DNA of 64,000 nucleotides from Myxococcales bacterium (GCA_016707895.1 JADJGV010000012.1:280525-344524), one strand, 5' to 3'; positions 52,056-62,763 are shown, counted from the first letter of the stretch. Numbers and translations: made by a program. The notes: generated by a model from the letters alone, not told the origin.

Positions 52056-54503
52056 TCACCGCCGGGCGGCGGGCAGGTGCGCGGTCAGCCGGGCGACGAT
52101 CCCCTCGTGGGCTCGCTCGATCTCGGGGTCGGTGAGCGTGCGGTCGGGCGCCCGGTAGGTGATCGACCACAGCTGGCTCTTCTTGCCGGGGCCAAGCTTG
52201 TCGGCGTCGCGGTACTCCTCTGCCAGGGCCACCCGCTCGACCAGCGCCTCGGCGGCGCCGGCGATGACCGCCTCGACCTCGGCGGCGGGCACCGCCTCGG
52301 GCAGGAGCAGCGAGACGTCCCGCGACGACGCCGGGAACCGCGGCACCGGCCGCATCTGGACGGGGCCCGGCTCGGCGAACCGGCCGAGGTCGAGCTCGGC
52401 CAGGTAGACCGGCCCGTCGATGCCGAACCGGGCGCGCACGTCGGGGTGCACCTCGCCGAGGTGACCGACGACCACGCCGCCGACCGTGATCGCCGCGCCG
52501 ACGCCGGGGTGCAGGTAGGGCACGTCGGCGGCCGCGGCGACCGCCGGGTCGCCGGCGCCGAGCGCCCGGGCCAAGGTCAGCGCGAAGCCCTTGGCGTCGA
52601 ACGCGTCCCACGGCTCGGCGGCGCCGAACCGGCGCGGCCGCGAGCCGTGCAGCACGATCGCCGCGTGGGTCGGCTCGTCGGCGAGCGCGGACGGCTCGCC
52701 GGTGGGCGGCTGGCCGGCGGCGCGCAGGAACACCGAGCCGACCTCGAACAGCGCCACGTCGGGCAACCCGAACGACCGGTTGCGCGCGATCGCCGCGAGC
52801 AGGTTGGGCACCAGCGACGTGCGCATGATCGCCTGATCGATCGACATCGGGTTGCGCACCGCGATCGGCTGCGCGCGGCGATCGTCGGCGGGCAGGCCCA
52901 GCGCCTCGAGCCGCGCCGGGGCCTGGAAGCCGAACGTGATCGCCTCGGTGAGGCCGGCGGCGGCCAGCGCCCGGCGCGCGCGATCGGCGATCGTCGTGGT
53001 CAGCGGCCGCGGCGCGGCGGTCAGCGGCGGCAGCGTCGCCGGCACCTCGCCGTAGCCGACCACGCGGAGCACGTCCTCGATCAGGTCGACCTCGCGCAGC
53101 AGATCGGCGCGGGCGCTGGGCGGGGTCACCAGCCAGCGGCCGTCGCCGTCGGCGGTGGCGACGCAGCCGAGCCGCGCCAGCGCGTCCTCGCACGAGGCGG
53201 TGGTGAGCGCGGTGCCGGTCAGCACCTGCGCGCGGGCCAGGCGCAGCGGCACCGGCGGGCGCGCCGGCGGGCGGCGATCGTGATCGACCAGGCCGGTCGC
53301 GACCCGGCCACCGCCGAGCCGCGCCAGCAGCACCGCGGCGCGCGCAGCGGCGCGATCGGCCAGCGCCGGATCGACGCCGCGCTCGAAGCGCTGCGACGCC
53401 TCGGACAGGAGGCCCAGCCGCCGCGCGGTGCGGCGGATCGAGCGGGCCTCGAAGCTGGCGCTCTCGAGCAAGATGCGCGAGGTGGCGGCGGTGACCTCGG
53501 TGGCCTGCCCGCCCATCACGCCGGCCAGCGCGATCGGCCCCGAGCCGTCGGTGATCACCAGATCGCCCGGCTCGAGCGCGCGGTCGTTGCCGTCGAGCGT
53601 GGTCAGCCGCTCGCCGGCCGCCGCGCGCCGCACGCCGATGCGCGGCGGCGCCGCCAGCCGGTGCCAGTCGAACGCGTGCAGCGGCTGGCCCAGCTCGAAC
53701 AGCACGTAGTTGGTGACGTCGACCAGGTTGGAGATGGGCCGCACGCCGACCGCGCGCAGCCGCTGCGCGAACCGCCGCGGCGACGGCCCGACGGCGACGC
53801 CGTCGACGATCCGCCCGACGTAGCGCGGGCACGCGGCGGCGTCGGCGATGGCCAGCTCGACCAGGTCGGCAGTGCGCAGCTCGCTGGCCAGCTCGGCCAG
53901 ATCGGCGCTGACGTCGTGCTGCACCAGCCGGCCGCCCAGCAGCGCCGCCAGCTCGCGCGCCAGGCCCTCGTGGCCCAGGCAGTCGCCGCGGTTGGCCGGC
54001 ACGTTGACGTCGAGCAGCCAGTCGTCGACGCCCAGCGCGCGCTGCGCCGGCGCGCCCAGCGCGGTCGGGTCGTCGGCGTCGAGCACGACGATGCCGGCGT
54101 GATCGTCGCCGAGCCCGAGCTCGTCCTCGGCGCACAGCATGCCCGGCGACTCGATGCCCTTGACCGGCTTGGTCGCCAGCGTGATGCCGCCGGGCAAGGT
54201 CGCGCCGGGCCGCGCCCACAGCACCTTGCGCCCCGGCTCGGGGACGTTGGGCGCGCCGCACACCACCTGGGTCGCGGGCCCGTCCTTGGCGGTGATCACG
54301 TCGACCAGCGTCAGCTTGGTCGACTCGGGGTGCGGCCGCTTGGCCACCACCTGCGCGACCACCACGCCGCTGAAGCCCGCGCCCAGATCGGTCAGGCCCT
54401 CGATCTCGAGCCCGCCGCCGGTCAGCGCGCGCGCGCCCTCCTCCACCGTCGGCGTCGTCGGCAGATCACACAACTCGAGCAGCCAGGACCACAGAGCCTT
54501 CAT
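52056..54503 (-). CDS. pheT: Phenylalanine-tRNA ligase beta subunit
   Basis: An 815-residue protein of standard length. The N-terminal OB-fold tRNA-binding domain is GVVVAQVVAKRPHPESTKLTLVDVITAKDG...VVCGAPNVPE. B3/B4 editing and B5 domains follow (RYVGRIVDG, ARPPVPLRLARAQVLTGT). The C-terminal FDX-ACB anticodon-binding domain is PVPRFPASSRDVSLLLPEAV...WSITYRAPDRTLTDPEIERAHEGIVARL. It joins PheS to charge tRNA-Phe. It lies 57 bp after pheS. Confidence 0.96.
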   Translation of the reverse strand: MKALWSWLLELCDLPTTPTVEEGARALTGGGLEIEGLTDLGAGFSGVVVAQVVAKRPHPESTKLTLVDVITAKDGPATQVVCGAPNVPEPGRKVLWARPGATLPGGITLATKPVKGIESPGMLCAEDELGLGDDHAGIVVLDADDPTALGAPAQRALGVDDWLLDVNVPANRGDCLGHEGLARELAALLGGRLVQHDVSADLAELASELRTADLVELAIADAAACPRYVGRIVDGVAVGPSPRRFAQRLRAVGVRPISNLVDVTNYVLFELGQPLHAFDWHRLAAPPRIGVRRAAAGERLTTLDGNDRALEPGDLVITDGSGPIALAGVMGGQATEVTAATSRILLESASFEARSIRRTARRLGLLSEASQRFERGVDPALADRAAARAAVLLARLGGGRVATGLVDHDRRPPARPPVPLRLARAQVLTGTALTTASCEDALARLGCVATADGDGRWLVTPPSARADLLREVDLIEDVLRVVGYGEVPATLPPLTAAPRPLTTTIADRARRALAAAGLTEAITFGFQAPARLEALGLPADDRRAQPIAVRNPMSIDQAIMRTSLVPNLLAAIARNRSFGLPDVALFEVGSVFLRAAGQPPTGEPSALADEPTHAAIVLHGSRPRRFGAAEPWDAFDAKGFALTLARALGAGDPAVAAAADVPYLHPGVGAAITVGGVVVGHLGEVHPDVRARFGIDGPVYLAELDLGRFAEPGPVQMRPVPRFPASSRDVSLLLPEAVPAAEVEAVIAGAAEALVERVALAEEYRDADKLGPGKKSQLWSITYRAPDRTLTDPEIERAHEGIVARLTAHLPAARR

Positions 54504-54560
54504 GGAGCACCTCGTCGAGAGACGTGGATGAGAGCGACCGAAGCGAGCGCGGGGACTGAA

Positions 54561-55604
<1,044 letters not shown>

Positions 55605-55614
55605 GGGGTCCTCC

Positions 55615-55668
55615 GCCGGACCCGCGGTCCGGCGCCGAAAACGCGTCGAGGCCGCTCGGGGCGGCCTC
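55615..55668 (-). promoter_or_regulatory. Tandem hairpins between rplT and pheS (attenuator-like)
   Basis: On the minus strand, after rplT: a hairpin GAGGCCGC-CCCGA-GCGGCCTC (55648-55668) is followed by GACGCGTTTTC, then GCCGGACC-GCG-GGTCCGGC (55615-55633), then the pheS start. The first looks like a weak terminator and the second could compete or stabilise. No Phe-codon leader peptide is visible, so pheST attenuation as in E. coli is not shown. Confidence 0.5.
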
Positions 55669-55700
55669 GGAGAATCCCGCGCGGGTGCGCGGCGGGCCGG

Positions 55701-56045
<345 letters not shown>

Positions 56046-56067
56046 GACGTTACCTCTGTCCTTGGAT

Positions 56068-56268
56068 TCAGGCGCCGTAGGGCAGCATCGCTTCGATCTG
56101 ATGCTGCTGGCTGGGGCCGATGTACTTGCCGTTGCGGGCCTGACGCTTGCGCTTCTGCGACCGACCGGTCAACAGGTGGCGCTTGAACGTGCCGCCGAAC
56201 TTGAACTTGCCGGTGGCGGTCTTCTTGAACCGCTTCTTGGCACCGGAGTGCGTCTTGATCTTGGGCAT
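56068..56268 (-). CDS. rpmI: 50S ribosomal protein L35
   Basis: A 66-residue basic protein: MPKIKTHSGAKKRFKKTATGKFKFGGTFKRHLLTGRSQKRKR..., the standard L35 pattern. ATG 56268 is chosen over an upstream in-frame extension. It lies 22 bp before rplT, as usual, and the two are read together. Confidence 0.97.
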   Translation of the reverse strand: MPKIKTHSGAKKRFKKTATGKFKFGGTFKRHLLTGRSQKRKRQARNGKYIGPSQQHQIEAMLPYGA

Positions 56269-56424
56269 GGGAGCGATCCGCGAAAAATCCACCCGGACTG
56301 GGCGGAAGCGGGTTTATGCCCGAACCGCCCTGCCCTGACAAGTCCCTTGTGGACTGAAAAACAGGGATCCGCCCCGGACAACCCAGCGAACGCAGCCTTG
56401 GGGGCGGCGCCGCCGGTCCGGTGG

Positions 56425-57159
56425 CTACGCCTCGGCCTCGTCCTCGTCGGAGTCGTCGACGTCGGCGTTGATCGCGTCCAGCTCGTCGTCCTCGTCCTCC
56501 TCCTCGGGCTCGGGAGGCGGCGCGTGGCCGGCGGCCTTGGCGGCGTCCTTCTTGGCCTGGATCGAGGCGAGCAGCTGCTTGCGCATCTCGGCGGCGCGGC
56601 GGACCACGTTGGGCTTGGGCGCGATGATCATGATCATGCGCCGGCCTTCCATGTTGGGGATCACCTCGACCCCGGCCAGGTCGGCGGTCGCCTCGACCAC
56701 GCGGTCGAGCACGTTCTTGCCGGTCTGCGGGTGGGTGATCTCGCGGCCGCGGAACACGACGGCGAGCCGGACCTTGTTGCCCGCCTCGAGGAAGCGCCGG
56801 ACATGCTTCACCTTGAAGTCCATGTCGTGGCCCTCGGTCTTGGGGCGGAACTTGATCTCTTTGATCTCGACCGTCGAGGCGTGCTTGCGGGCCTTCTGCT
56901 TCTGCTTGGCCTGCTCGTACTTGTACTTGCCGTAGTCCATGATCCGGCACACCGGCGGGAAGGCGCGCGGCGAGATCTCGACGAGATCCAGGCCCTTCTC
57001 CTCGGCGATCCGGATCGCCTCGTGGGTCGGCAAGACCCCGAGCTGCTCGCCACCGTCTTCGACGATGACCCGCACCTCGGGGACGCGGATGCGGTGGTTG
57101 ATGCGCAAGCCGCCTTGCGGGCGGCGGCGATCGTCACGACCCGGGGGACGACCGTTCAT
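56425..57159 (-). CDS. infC: Translation initiation factor IF-3 with long acidic C-terminal extension
   Basis: A 244-residue protein (ATG 57159). The N-terminal domain (NHRIRVPEVRVIVEDGGEQLGVLPTHEAIRIAEEKGLDLVEISP), linker helix (MDYGKYKYEQAKQKQKARKH) and C-terminal domain (VEIKEIKFRPKTEGHDMDFKVKHVRRFLEAGNKVRLAVVFRGREITHP) match IF-3 throughout. Typical IF-3 ends near residue 180; here about 60 more residues follow, Ala/Pro then strongly acidic (EPEEEDEDDELDAINADVDDSDEDEAEA). M. xanthus IF-3 (DsgA) is known to have such an extension, needed for development, so the feature supports the lineage. First gene of the infC-rpmI-rplT-pheST-ihfA cluster. Confidence 0.96.
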   Translation of the reverse strand: MNGRPPGRDDRRRPQGGLRINHRIRVPEVRVIVEDGGEQLGVLPTHEAIRIAEEKGLDLVEISPRAFPPVCRIMDYGKYKYEQAKQKQKARKHASTVEIKEIKFRPKTEGHDMDFKVKHVRRFLEAGNKVRLAVVFRGREITHPQTGKNVLDRVVEATADLAGVEVIPNMEGRRMIMIIAPKPNVVRRAAEMRKQLLASIQAKKDAAKAAGHAPPPEPEEEDEDDELDAINADVDDSDEDEAEA

Positions 57160-57332
57160 GGACAAACACTCGAAAAAGTCATCGGCATCCTTCGCAGAAA
57201 CACGCGCGGCGAGCCCGCGTGGCCACGGTTCTACCCCAGATCACCCGCCATCTGTCCAGTGCCAGCGCCAGTGACCACGCCCCGCAATGCACCCTGGGGG
57301 GCGCCCCGGCGCTCCCGCAGGGGCGCGCCCGG

Positions 57333-57812
57333 TCAGAAGTAGACGCGCAGGCCGATCCCGCCGTCGCCGTCCACGTCGTCGTGGTCATCGTTGCCGTCGA
57401 CCAGGGTCAGCTTCAGGGCCAGCTCCCCGTAGATCTCGATCGGCGTGCGGCGGAACCGCAAGCCCAGCTCGATCGGGGCGCGCACGGCCAGGTTGACCTC
57501 GTCGCCGAAGCCGCCGGCGCCGTCGAACGCGGCGACGCCGACGCCGACCCGGAGCGGCACCAGCACGCTGCGCCCCCGGGCCACGCCGAGGTTGGCCAGG
57601 AACGTGGCGTGGGCGTAGTCGACCCGCCCGTCGTTCAGGCGATCCCAGCCGATCACGACGTCGAGCGCGGTGCGTCGCTCGAGCCCGATCTTGAGGTCGA
57701 GGCCGGTGGGCTGCCCGACGAACACGCCGACGCCGAGATCGGCGCGGGCGACGGCCGGGACGGCCAGGGTGGCGGCGAACAGCGCGAGCGCGGCGAAGCG
57801 GACCTGGGCCAT
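57333..57812 (-). CDS. Predicted small exported beta-barrel/outer membrane protein
   Basis: A 159-residue protein from ATG 57812. The signal peptide is MAQVRFAALALFAATLAVPAVARA, followed by alternating strands (LGVGVFVGQPTGLDLKIGLERRTALDVVIGW) and a terminal aromatic residue (LRVYF), which is the usual signal for outer membrane insertion. No family recognised. It ends 173 bp upstream of infC and is the last of three minus-strand genes. Confidence 0.62.
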   Translation of the reverse strand: MAQVRFAALALFAATLAVPAVARADLGVGVFVGQPTGLDLKIGLERRTALDVVIGWDRLNDGRVDYAHATFLANLGVARGRSVLVPLRVGVGVAAFDGAGGFGDEVNLAVRAPIELGLRFRRTPIEIYGELALKLTLVDGNDDHDDVDGDGGIGLRVYF

Positions 57813-57835
57813 GGCCCCGAGCCTACGCCGGCGGG

Positions 57836-58669
57836 TCACGGCGCGCTCACGACGACGTCGTCGAACGCGGTGGACTGGGCGGTGGTGCGCAGGCCCGGCG
57901 CGCCGGTGGCGTAGCGCGCGTCGGAGATCGTCACGGTGGCGCCCGCGACGCCACGCACGCAGCAGGTGAGCTGGGTGCCCGCGGCCTGGCTCTCGAGGAT
58001 CACCGGCGCGGTCGGATCGTAGCCGGGGATCGCGCCGACGTCGACGGTGGTCTGCGCGAGCACCCCGCCCTCGGTGCCGTTGCTGCGCGTCCACGCCAGG
58101 CGCAGCGCGCCGCTGACCGCGACCCACGCGCAGTGGTACTGGCCGTCGCCGCTGCTCTGGATCCGCGTGGCCAGCTCCATCGCGCCGGTGGTCGCGCCGC
58201 CGGTGCGCCGGGCCCGCGCGGCGACGCGGTAGTCGACGAAGCTCTCGGCGCCGGCCGGGAACGCGTAGCTCAGCCCGCCAGCGGTGCTGGTCTGCACCGC
58301 CTCGCCGGCGACCGCGCTCCAGGTGCCGCCGCGCGTGGTCCACCCGATCAGGTCGGGGAAGTCGTCGGTGAACAGCGTCGCGCCGCCGGCGCCGCCGAGG
58401 CAGCTGGGGCCCGCGGGCGCGTCGAGCGCGCCGCCGTCGATGGCGGCGTCGAGCGCGCCACCGTCGCCGGGACGGGCGTCCCCCGCGGCGTCGTCAGGCC
58501 CAGCCCCATCGGCCCCTGCGGCGTCGAGGTCGGCGTCGCGGACGCAGGTGTTGGTCGCGGGCGCGCACGTCCAGCCCGCCGCGCACGGGCACTGCTTGCC
58601 GTCGAGGTCGACCTCGTCGACGCGACACGCGCCGGCCAGCGTCAGCGCCAGCAGCGCCGCCCGCCTCAC
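57836..58669 (-). CDS. Lipoprotein with LamG/jelly-roll-like C-terminal domain
   Basis: A 277-residue protein starting GTG 58669, which overlaps the upstream stop (GTGA). The signal ends TLAGAC. A Cys-bearing stretch (CPCAAGWTCAPATNTC) and an Asp/Ala-rich linker follow. The C-terminal ~170 residues (GATLFTDDFPDLIGWTTRGGTWSAVAGEAVQTSTAGGLSYAFPAG...) resemble a concanavalin/laminin-G-type sugar-binding jelly roll. Coupled with the TPR gene before it. Confidence 0.65.
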   Translation of the reverse strand: MRRAALLALTLAGACRVDEVDLDGKQCPCAAGWTCAPATNTCVRDADLDAAGADGAGPDDAAGDARPGDGGALDAAIDGGALDAPAGPSCLGGAGGATLFTDDFPDLIGWTTRGGTWSAVAGEAVQTSTAGGLSYAFPAGAESFVDYRVAARARRTGGATTGAMELATRIQSSGDGQYHCAWVAVSGALRLAWTRSNGTEGGVLAQTTVDVGAIPGYDPTAPVILESQAAGTQLTCCVRGVAGATVTISDARYATGAPGLRTTAQSTAFDDVVVSAP

Positions 58670-59457
58670 GGGAACACCCAGGTCGCGGCGACCGCCGTCG
58701 GGCCGACGTCGATGCGCGCGCCGGCCACCGTCGGACGAGCGCCATCGTGGCGGCGCGCATAGAGCCCCCACGCGACGCCGGCCACCGCGGCGACGCCGCC
58801 GACCGCGAACGCGACGTTGGCCACGGTGGCGAAGGTGTGCGCGCGATCCTGCAGCCGCGCGGCGTCGGCCTGGATCGGCGCGGCGACCGCGTCGTCGTGC
58901 CGCGCCTGCGACAAGTAGCCGAACACGGCACCGACACCGACCACCGCGCCGCCCGTGCCCGCGATCACCCACGGCAGCCGACCAGCGCCGGCCCGGGGCG
59001 AGGCCGCGTCACCCCGCGGCGGTGAGCTCACCCGTGGCGGCGGCGGCGTCCGGATGTCGGACATCGGCGGCGGCGGCGGTCCAGCGTGCGTCGGGGTAGG
59101 TCCGCGGGTGCGCTCGACCTGCGCGCGCAACGTCGCGACCCGCCGTTCGATCGCGCCGCGATCGGCGATCTGGGTGTCGGCGTTCAGGTAGCGCTCGTAC
59201 TGTTCGATCGCCCCGGGAAAATCACCGAGCCCCTCCAGCGCGCGCGCGAGGTTGTAGAGCAGGATCGGTTCGGGGTGAAGCGCGTACGCGTCGCGCAGCA
59301 ACTCAGCGGCTTTCTCAAACTCGCCGCGCTTGTAATGGGCATCGCTGTCGCGGAACAACTCGAGCGCGCGCGCGCGATCACCAGGTGTCGGCTGCGCCGT
59401 GGCGGTGTGCGCCGCGATCGCGATCATCAACGCAAAATACCGTCGAGGAATCCGCAT
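58666..59457 (-). CDS. TPR-type exported protein with two C-terminal spans
   Basis: A 263-residue protein. Signal peptide MRIPRRYFALMIAIAAHTATA, then TPR-like helices (ALELFRDSDAHYKRGEFEKAAELLRDAYALHPEPILLYNLARALEGLGDFPGAIEQYERYLN), a Pro-rich linker and two membrane spans (WVIAGTGGAVVGVGAVFGYL; ATVANVAFAVGGVAAVAGVAWGLY). The same architecture occurs at 45535. Its start lies 23 bp from the divergent kinase start at 59481, so the two probably share a regulatory region. Confidence 0.78.
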   Translation of the reverse strand: MRIPRRYFALMIAIAAHTATAQPTPGDRARALELFRDSDAHYKRGEFEKAAELLRDAYALHPEPILLYNLARALEGLGDFPGAIEQYERYLNADTQIADRGAIERRVATLRAQVERTRGPTPTHAGPPPPPMSDIRTPPPPRVSSPPRGDAASPRAGAGRLPWVIAGTGGAVVGVGAVFGYLSQARHDDAVAAPIQADAARLQDRAHTFATVANVAFAVGGVAAVAGVAWGLYARRHDGARPTVAGARIDVGPTAVAATWVFP

Positions 59458-59480
59458 GGCTCGCGTACTGTGAACGTAGC

Positions 59481-61076
59481 ATGGTCGACTCTGCGGAAGT
59501 TGTAACAGCCGTCCCGCAGCGCATCGGACGCTACCGCGTGCTCGGGCTGCTCGCGACCGGCGGCATGTCCGAGCTGTACCTCGGGCGCGAGCCCAGCGGC
59601 CGCGCGGTCGTGATCAAGCGGATCCTGCCGCACCTCGCGCGCCAGAAGGCGTTCGTGTCGATGTTCATCGACGAGGCGCGCATCGGCACGATGATCCACC
59701 ACCCCAACGTGGTCGAGATCTACGAGCTCGGGCAGGCCGGCGGCGAGCTGTTCATGGTGATGGAGCTGCTCGAGGGCGAGAACACCTCGAGCCTGGTCCG
59801 TCGCGCCATCAGCCGCGATCAGCGCCTCGGCTACGGCCTCGCCGCGCACATCGTCGCCGAGGCGTGCCGCGGTCTCGACGCCGCGCACGGGCTGACCGAC
59901 GACGGCCGGCCGCTCGAGATCGTGCATCGCGACGTGTCGCCCCAGAACGTCTTCGTCACCTACGCCGGCGCGGTCAAGGTGCTCGACTTCGGCATCGCCG
60001 CGGGCAGCCACCGCCTGACCCACACCGCGACCGGCCAGCTCAAGGGCAAGTTCGCGTACATGTCGCCCGAGCAGTGCCGCGGCGAGGCGCTCGACCGGCG
60101 CTCCGACGTGTTCTCGCTCGGCGTCGTGCTGTACGAGCTGACGACACAGCGGCGGCTGTTCGCGCGCAAGAACGAGCTGCAGGTGCTCAAGGCGGTCTGC
60201 GACGACCCGATCGCGCGGCCGTCGCGCGACCTCGCCGACTACCCGCCGATGCTCGAGGACATCTGTCTGCGCGCGCTGGCCCGCGACAAGCGCGAGCGCT
60301 ACGCGACCGCCGCGGAGATGGCCGACGATCTCGAGGCCGCGACCCAGTTCCTGCTCGGCGCCACCGATCCGCGGCGGGTGCTCGGCGACACGATGCGCGC
60401 GCTGTTCGCCGATCGCCTCGCGCAGAAGGCGTCGCTGGCGCAGCACGTCCGCGCCGGCACCGACCCCGGCGCGCTGCCCGCGGTCGACGCCGACGAGAAC
60501 GTCGAGGTGCCCGAGGTCAGCCTGGCCACGCCGGTGCAGGCGGCGCCGAGCCGCGCGTCGTCGTCGCTCACCGCCGCCAGCGGGCCGGTGCCGGTGCCGC
60601 CGCCGAGGCCACGCCGCCGGGCCGCGGCGGCCGCCGCCGTCGGGGTGATCGCCGTGGCCGCGTTCGCCGCCGCGGTGGCGCTGGGCCGCACCGGCAGCGA
60701 CCGCGACGCCGCGGCCGCCACCGCCGCGCCACCGCCGCGCCCCGCCCCCGCGCCGATCGTGACACCCGCGCCGATCGTCACACCTGCGCCGATCGTGACA
60801 CCGCCGCCCGCGCCGGCGACCGTCGCGCTGCGGCTCGAGACCACGCCGCCGGGTGCGGCGATCACGCTCGACGGCGAACCGCACGGCCTGACGCCGATGA
60901 CGATCGACCTGCCGCCTGGCCCCGCCGTGCACGTCGAGCTCCGCCGCGCGGGCTACGCCACCGTGCGCCAGGACGTCGCGCGCGATCGCGACCGCACGCT
61001 GGGCTTCGAGCTGCGCAAGCGCCGCCCGCGCGCCGCGGACGCGCCGCCCGACGACGGCTTCCACCGCTTCGACTGA
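59481..61076 (+). CDS. Ser/Thr protein kinase with PEGA domain
   Basis: A 531-residue kinase from ATG 59481. Glycine loop LATGGMSELYLGRE, Lys in VVIKRIL, HRDVSPQNVFV (variant with Val-Ser in place of LKPDN), DFGIAAGS and FAYMSPEQC are visible. The HRDVSPQN variant is common in myxobacterial kinases and the metal-binding Asp is present, so it is probably active. One membrane span (VGVIAVAAFAAAVALG) and a linker with three APIVTP repeats precede the PEGA domain (VALRLETTPPGAAITLDGEPHGLTPMTIDLPPGPAVHVEL). It is paired head to head with a TPR protein gene. Confidence 0.9.
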   Translation: MVDSAEVVTAVPQRIGRYRVLGLLATGGMSELYLGREPSGRAVVIKRILPHLARQKAFVSMFIDEARIGTMIHHPNVVEIYELGQAGGELFMVMELLEGENTSSLVRRAISRDQRLGYGLAAHIVAEACRGLDAAHGLTDDGRPLEIVHRDVSPQNVFVTYAGAVKVLDFGIAAGSHRLTHTATGQLKGKFAYMSPEQCRGEALDRRSDVFSLGVVLYELTTQRRLFARKNELQVLKAVCDDPIARPSRDLADYPPMLEDICLRALARDKRERYATAAEMADDLEAATQFLLGATDPRRVLGDTMRALFADRLAQKASLAQHVRAGTDPGALPAVDADENVEVPEVSLATPVQAAPSRASSSLTAASGPVPVPPPRPRRRAAAAAAVGVIAVAAFAAAVALGRTGSDRDAAAATAAPPPRPAPAPIVTPAPIVTPAPIVTPPPAPATVALRLETTPPGAAITLDGEPHGLTPMTIDLPPGPAVHVELRRAGYATVRQDVARDRDRTLGFELRKRRPRAADAPPDDGFHRFD

Positions 61077-61129
61077 CCCGGCTTGATCCGCGTCAAGTGA
61101 GCGGCGGTCCCGCACCGGATCATCGCCGC

Positions 61130-61525
61130 ATGCAGGCCAGGACAGGCACCGGCGGTCGTCTTGCGCGGGACGCGATCGCGCTGGCGTTGGCGCTGACGTC
61201 GAGCGGCTGCTCGTACGTCTTCATGCCGTCGCGCGCGCGGGTCGAGGCGCATCCTGACGCCTGCGTCGACCATCGGGTCGCGCCGACCATCGACACCACG
61301 TTCACCGTCGTCGGCAGCTCGCTCGCGCTGCTCGGGCTGTTCGTCCTCGTCGCGGCTGGCCCTGGCGAGCAAGCCGGCACCGGCCAGGCGGCCGGCCTGG
61401 CCGTCGCAGGGGTCGGCACGGTGATCGCCCTCCCGTTCGGGTACTCGGCCGCGCACGGCTTCCGCTCGGCGCGCTCATGCCGCGCGGCGCGGTCGGCGCC
61501 CCCCGGCGCCGCGACGCGGCCGTAG
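61130..61525 (+). CDS. Small predicted lipoprotein with membrane spans
   Basis: A 131-residue protein. The start at 61130 gives a lipoprotein-like signal (LALTSSGCSYVF), followed by hydrophobic stretches (VVGSSLALLGLFVLVAAGPG and AAGLAVAGVGTVIALPFGYSAAHG). Unknown function. It lies 53 bp after the kinase gene in the same direction and may be co-transcribed. Confidence 0.55.
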   Translation: MQARTGTGGRLARDAIALALALTSSGCSYVFMPSRARVEAHPDACVDHRVAPTIDTTFTVVGSSLALLGLFVLVAAGPGEQAGTGQAAGLAVAGVGTVIALPFGYSAAHGFRSARSCRAARSAPPGAATRP

Positions 61526-61539
61526 TACGCTGCGCGGCG

Positions 61540-62763
61540 ATGGCGCGCGCCCGACGACCGGAGCAACTGAGCGCCGCCGCGGCGCGGCGCGCGGCGCTGG
61601 CGGCGCAGGGGTTCGCGCGGGCGCGGCCGGCGCGGTCGGGCCCGGCCGCGCTGCGCCGCGTGCTCGATCACGTGCAGCTGGTGCAGCTCGACTCGGTCAA
61701 CGTCCTGGTGCGCGCGCAGGAGCTGCCGCTGTGGGCGCGGCTCGGCGACCACCCGCGCGACCTGCTGCCGCAGGCGGTCGCGCGCCGCGAGCTGTTCGAG
61801 TACTGGGGCCACGAGGCCAGCCTGTGCCCGGTCGCGCTGCACCCGCTGTTGCGCTGGCGCATGGACGCCGCCCGCGCGGGCGCCAACGTCTGGGGCAACG
61901 TCGCGCGCATCGCCCGCGAGCGGCGCGGCTTCTGCGACGAGGTGCTGGCGCAGATCCGCGCCCGCGGCCCGCTGGCGGCCGGCGAGCTCGACGGCGGAGG
62001 CGCCCGCCCGAAGAGCGGCTGGTGGGAGTGGAGCGACGGCAAGCGCGCGCTCGAGTACCTGTTCTGGGCCGGCGCGCTGACCGCGACCCGCCGCGACGGC
62101 AGCTTCGAGCGGGTCTACGATCTGCCCGAGCGGGTGCTGCCGCCGGCGATCCTCGCCGCGCCGACGCCGACGGTCGACGAGGCCCACCGCCAGCTGCTCG
62201 GGCGCGCGGCCCGCGCGCTCGGCGTCGCCACCGCCGCCGATCTCGCCGACTACTTCCGCCTCAAGCGGCCAGCGGCGCGGCCGCGCCTCGCCGAGTTGGT
62301 CGAGGCCGGCGCGCTGGCGCCGGTGGCGGTCGAGGGGTGGCGCGAACCGGCCTACCTCGATCCGGCCGCGGCGATCCCGCGCGCGGTCGACGCCCGCGCG
62401 CTGGTCGGCCCGTTCGATCCCCTGGTGTGGCACCGCGATCGCGCGCTGCGGCTGTTCGGCTTCCACTACCGGCTCGAGATCTACACGCCGGCGCCCAAGC
62501 GCCGCCACGGCTACTACGTGCTGCCGTTCGTGCTCGGCGATCGCCTGGTCGCGCGGGTCGACCTCAAGGCCGATCGCGCCGCTGGCGTGCTGCGCGTCCA
62601 CGGCTCGTTCGCCGAGCCCGACGTCGCGACCGGCCCGGCCGCGGTCGCGCTGGCCGCCGAGCTGCGCGCGATGGCCCACTGGCTCGCGCTCACCGACGTC
62701 GTCGCCGCGGCCCGCGGCGATCTGGCCCGCGCGCTGCGGGCCGCGCTGCGCGCCAGCCGCTGA
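61540..62763 (+). CDS. Winged-helix DNA glycosylase, YcaQ/AlkX (HTH_42) family
   Basis: A 407-residue protein starting at 61540 (MARARRPEQLSAAAARR). The segment LDHVQLVQLDSVNVLVRAQELPLWARLG (about residues 43-70) contains a Q-L-D triplet, the QxD catalytic motif of E. coli YcaQ (AlkX); Streptomyces AlkZ carries QxQ there. The HTH_42 winged helices include RARGPLAAGEL, WGHEASLCP and RRDGSFERVYDLPERV. These enzymes excise alkylated bases, including interstrand crosslinks. It is not clearly linked to its neighbours, 15 bp after the small lipoprotein gene. Confidence 0.82.
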   Translation: MARARRPEQLSAAAARRAALAAQGFARARPARSGPAALRRVLDHVQLVQLDSVNVLVRAQELPLWARLGDHPRDLLPQAVARRELFEYWGHEASLCPVALHPLLRWRMDAARAGANVWGNVARIARERRGFCDEVLAQIRARGPLAAGELDGGGARPKSGWWEWSDGKRALEYLFWAGALTATRRDGSFERVYDLPERVLPPAILAAPTPTVDEAHRQLLGRAARALGVATAADLADYFRLKRPAARPRLAELVEAGALAPVAVEGWREPAYLDPAAAIPRAVDARALVGPFDPLVWHRDRALRLFGFHYRLEIYTPAPKRRHGYYVLPFVLGDRLVARVDLKADRAAGVLRVHGSFAEPDVATGPAAVALAAELRAMAHWLALTDVVAAARGDLARALRAALRASR

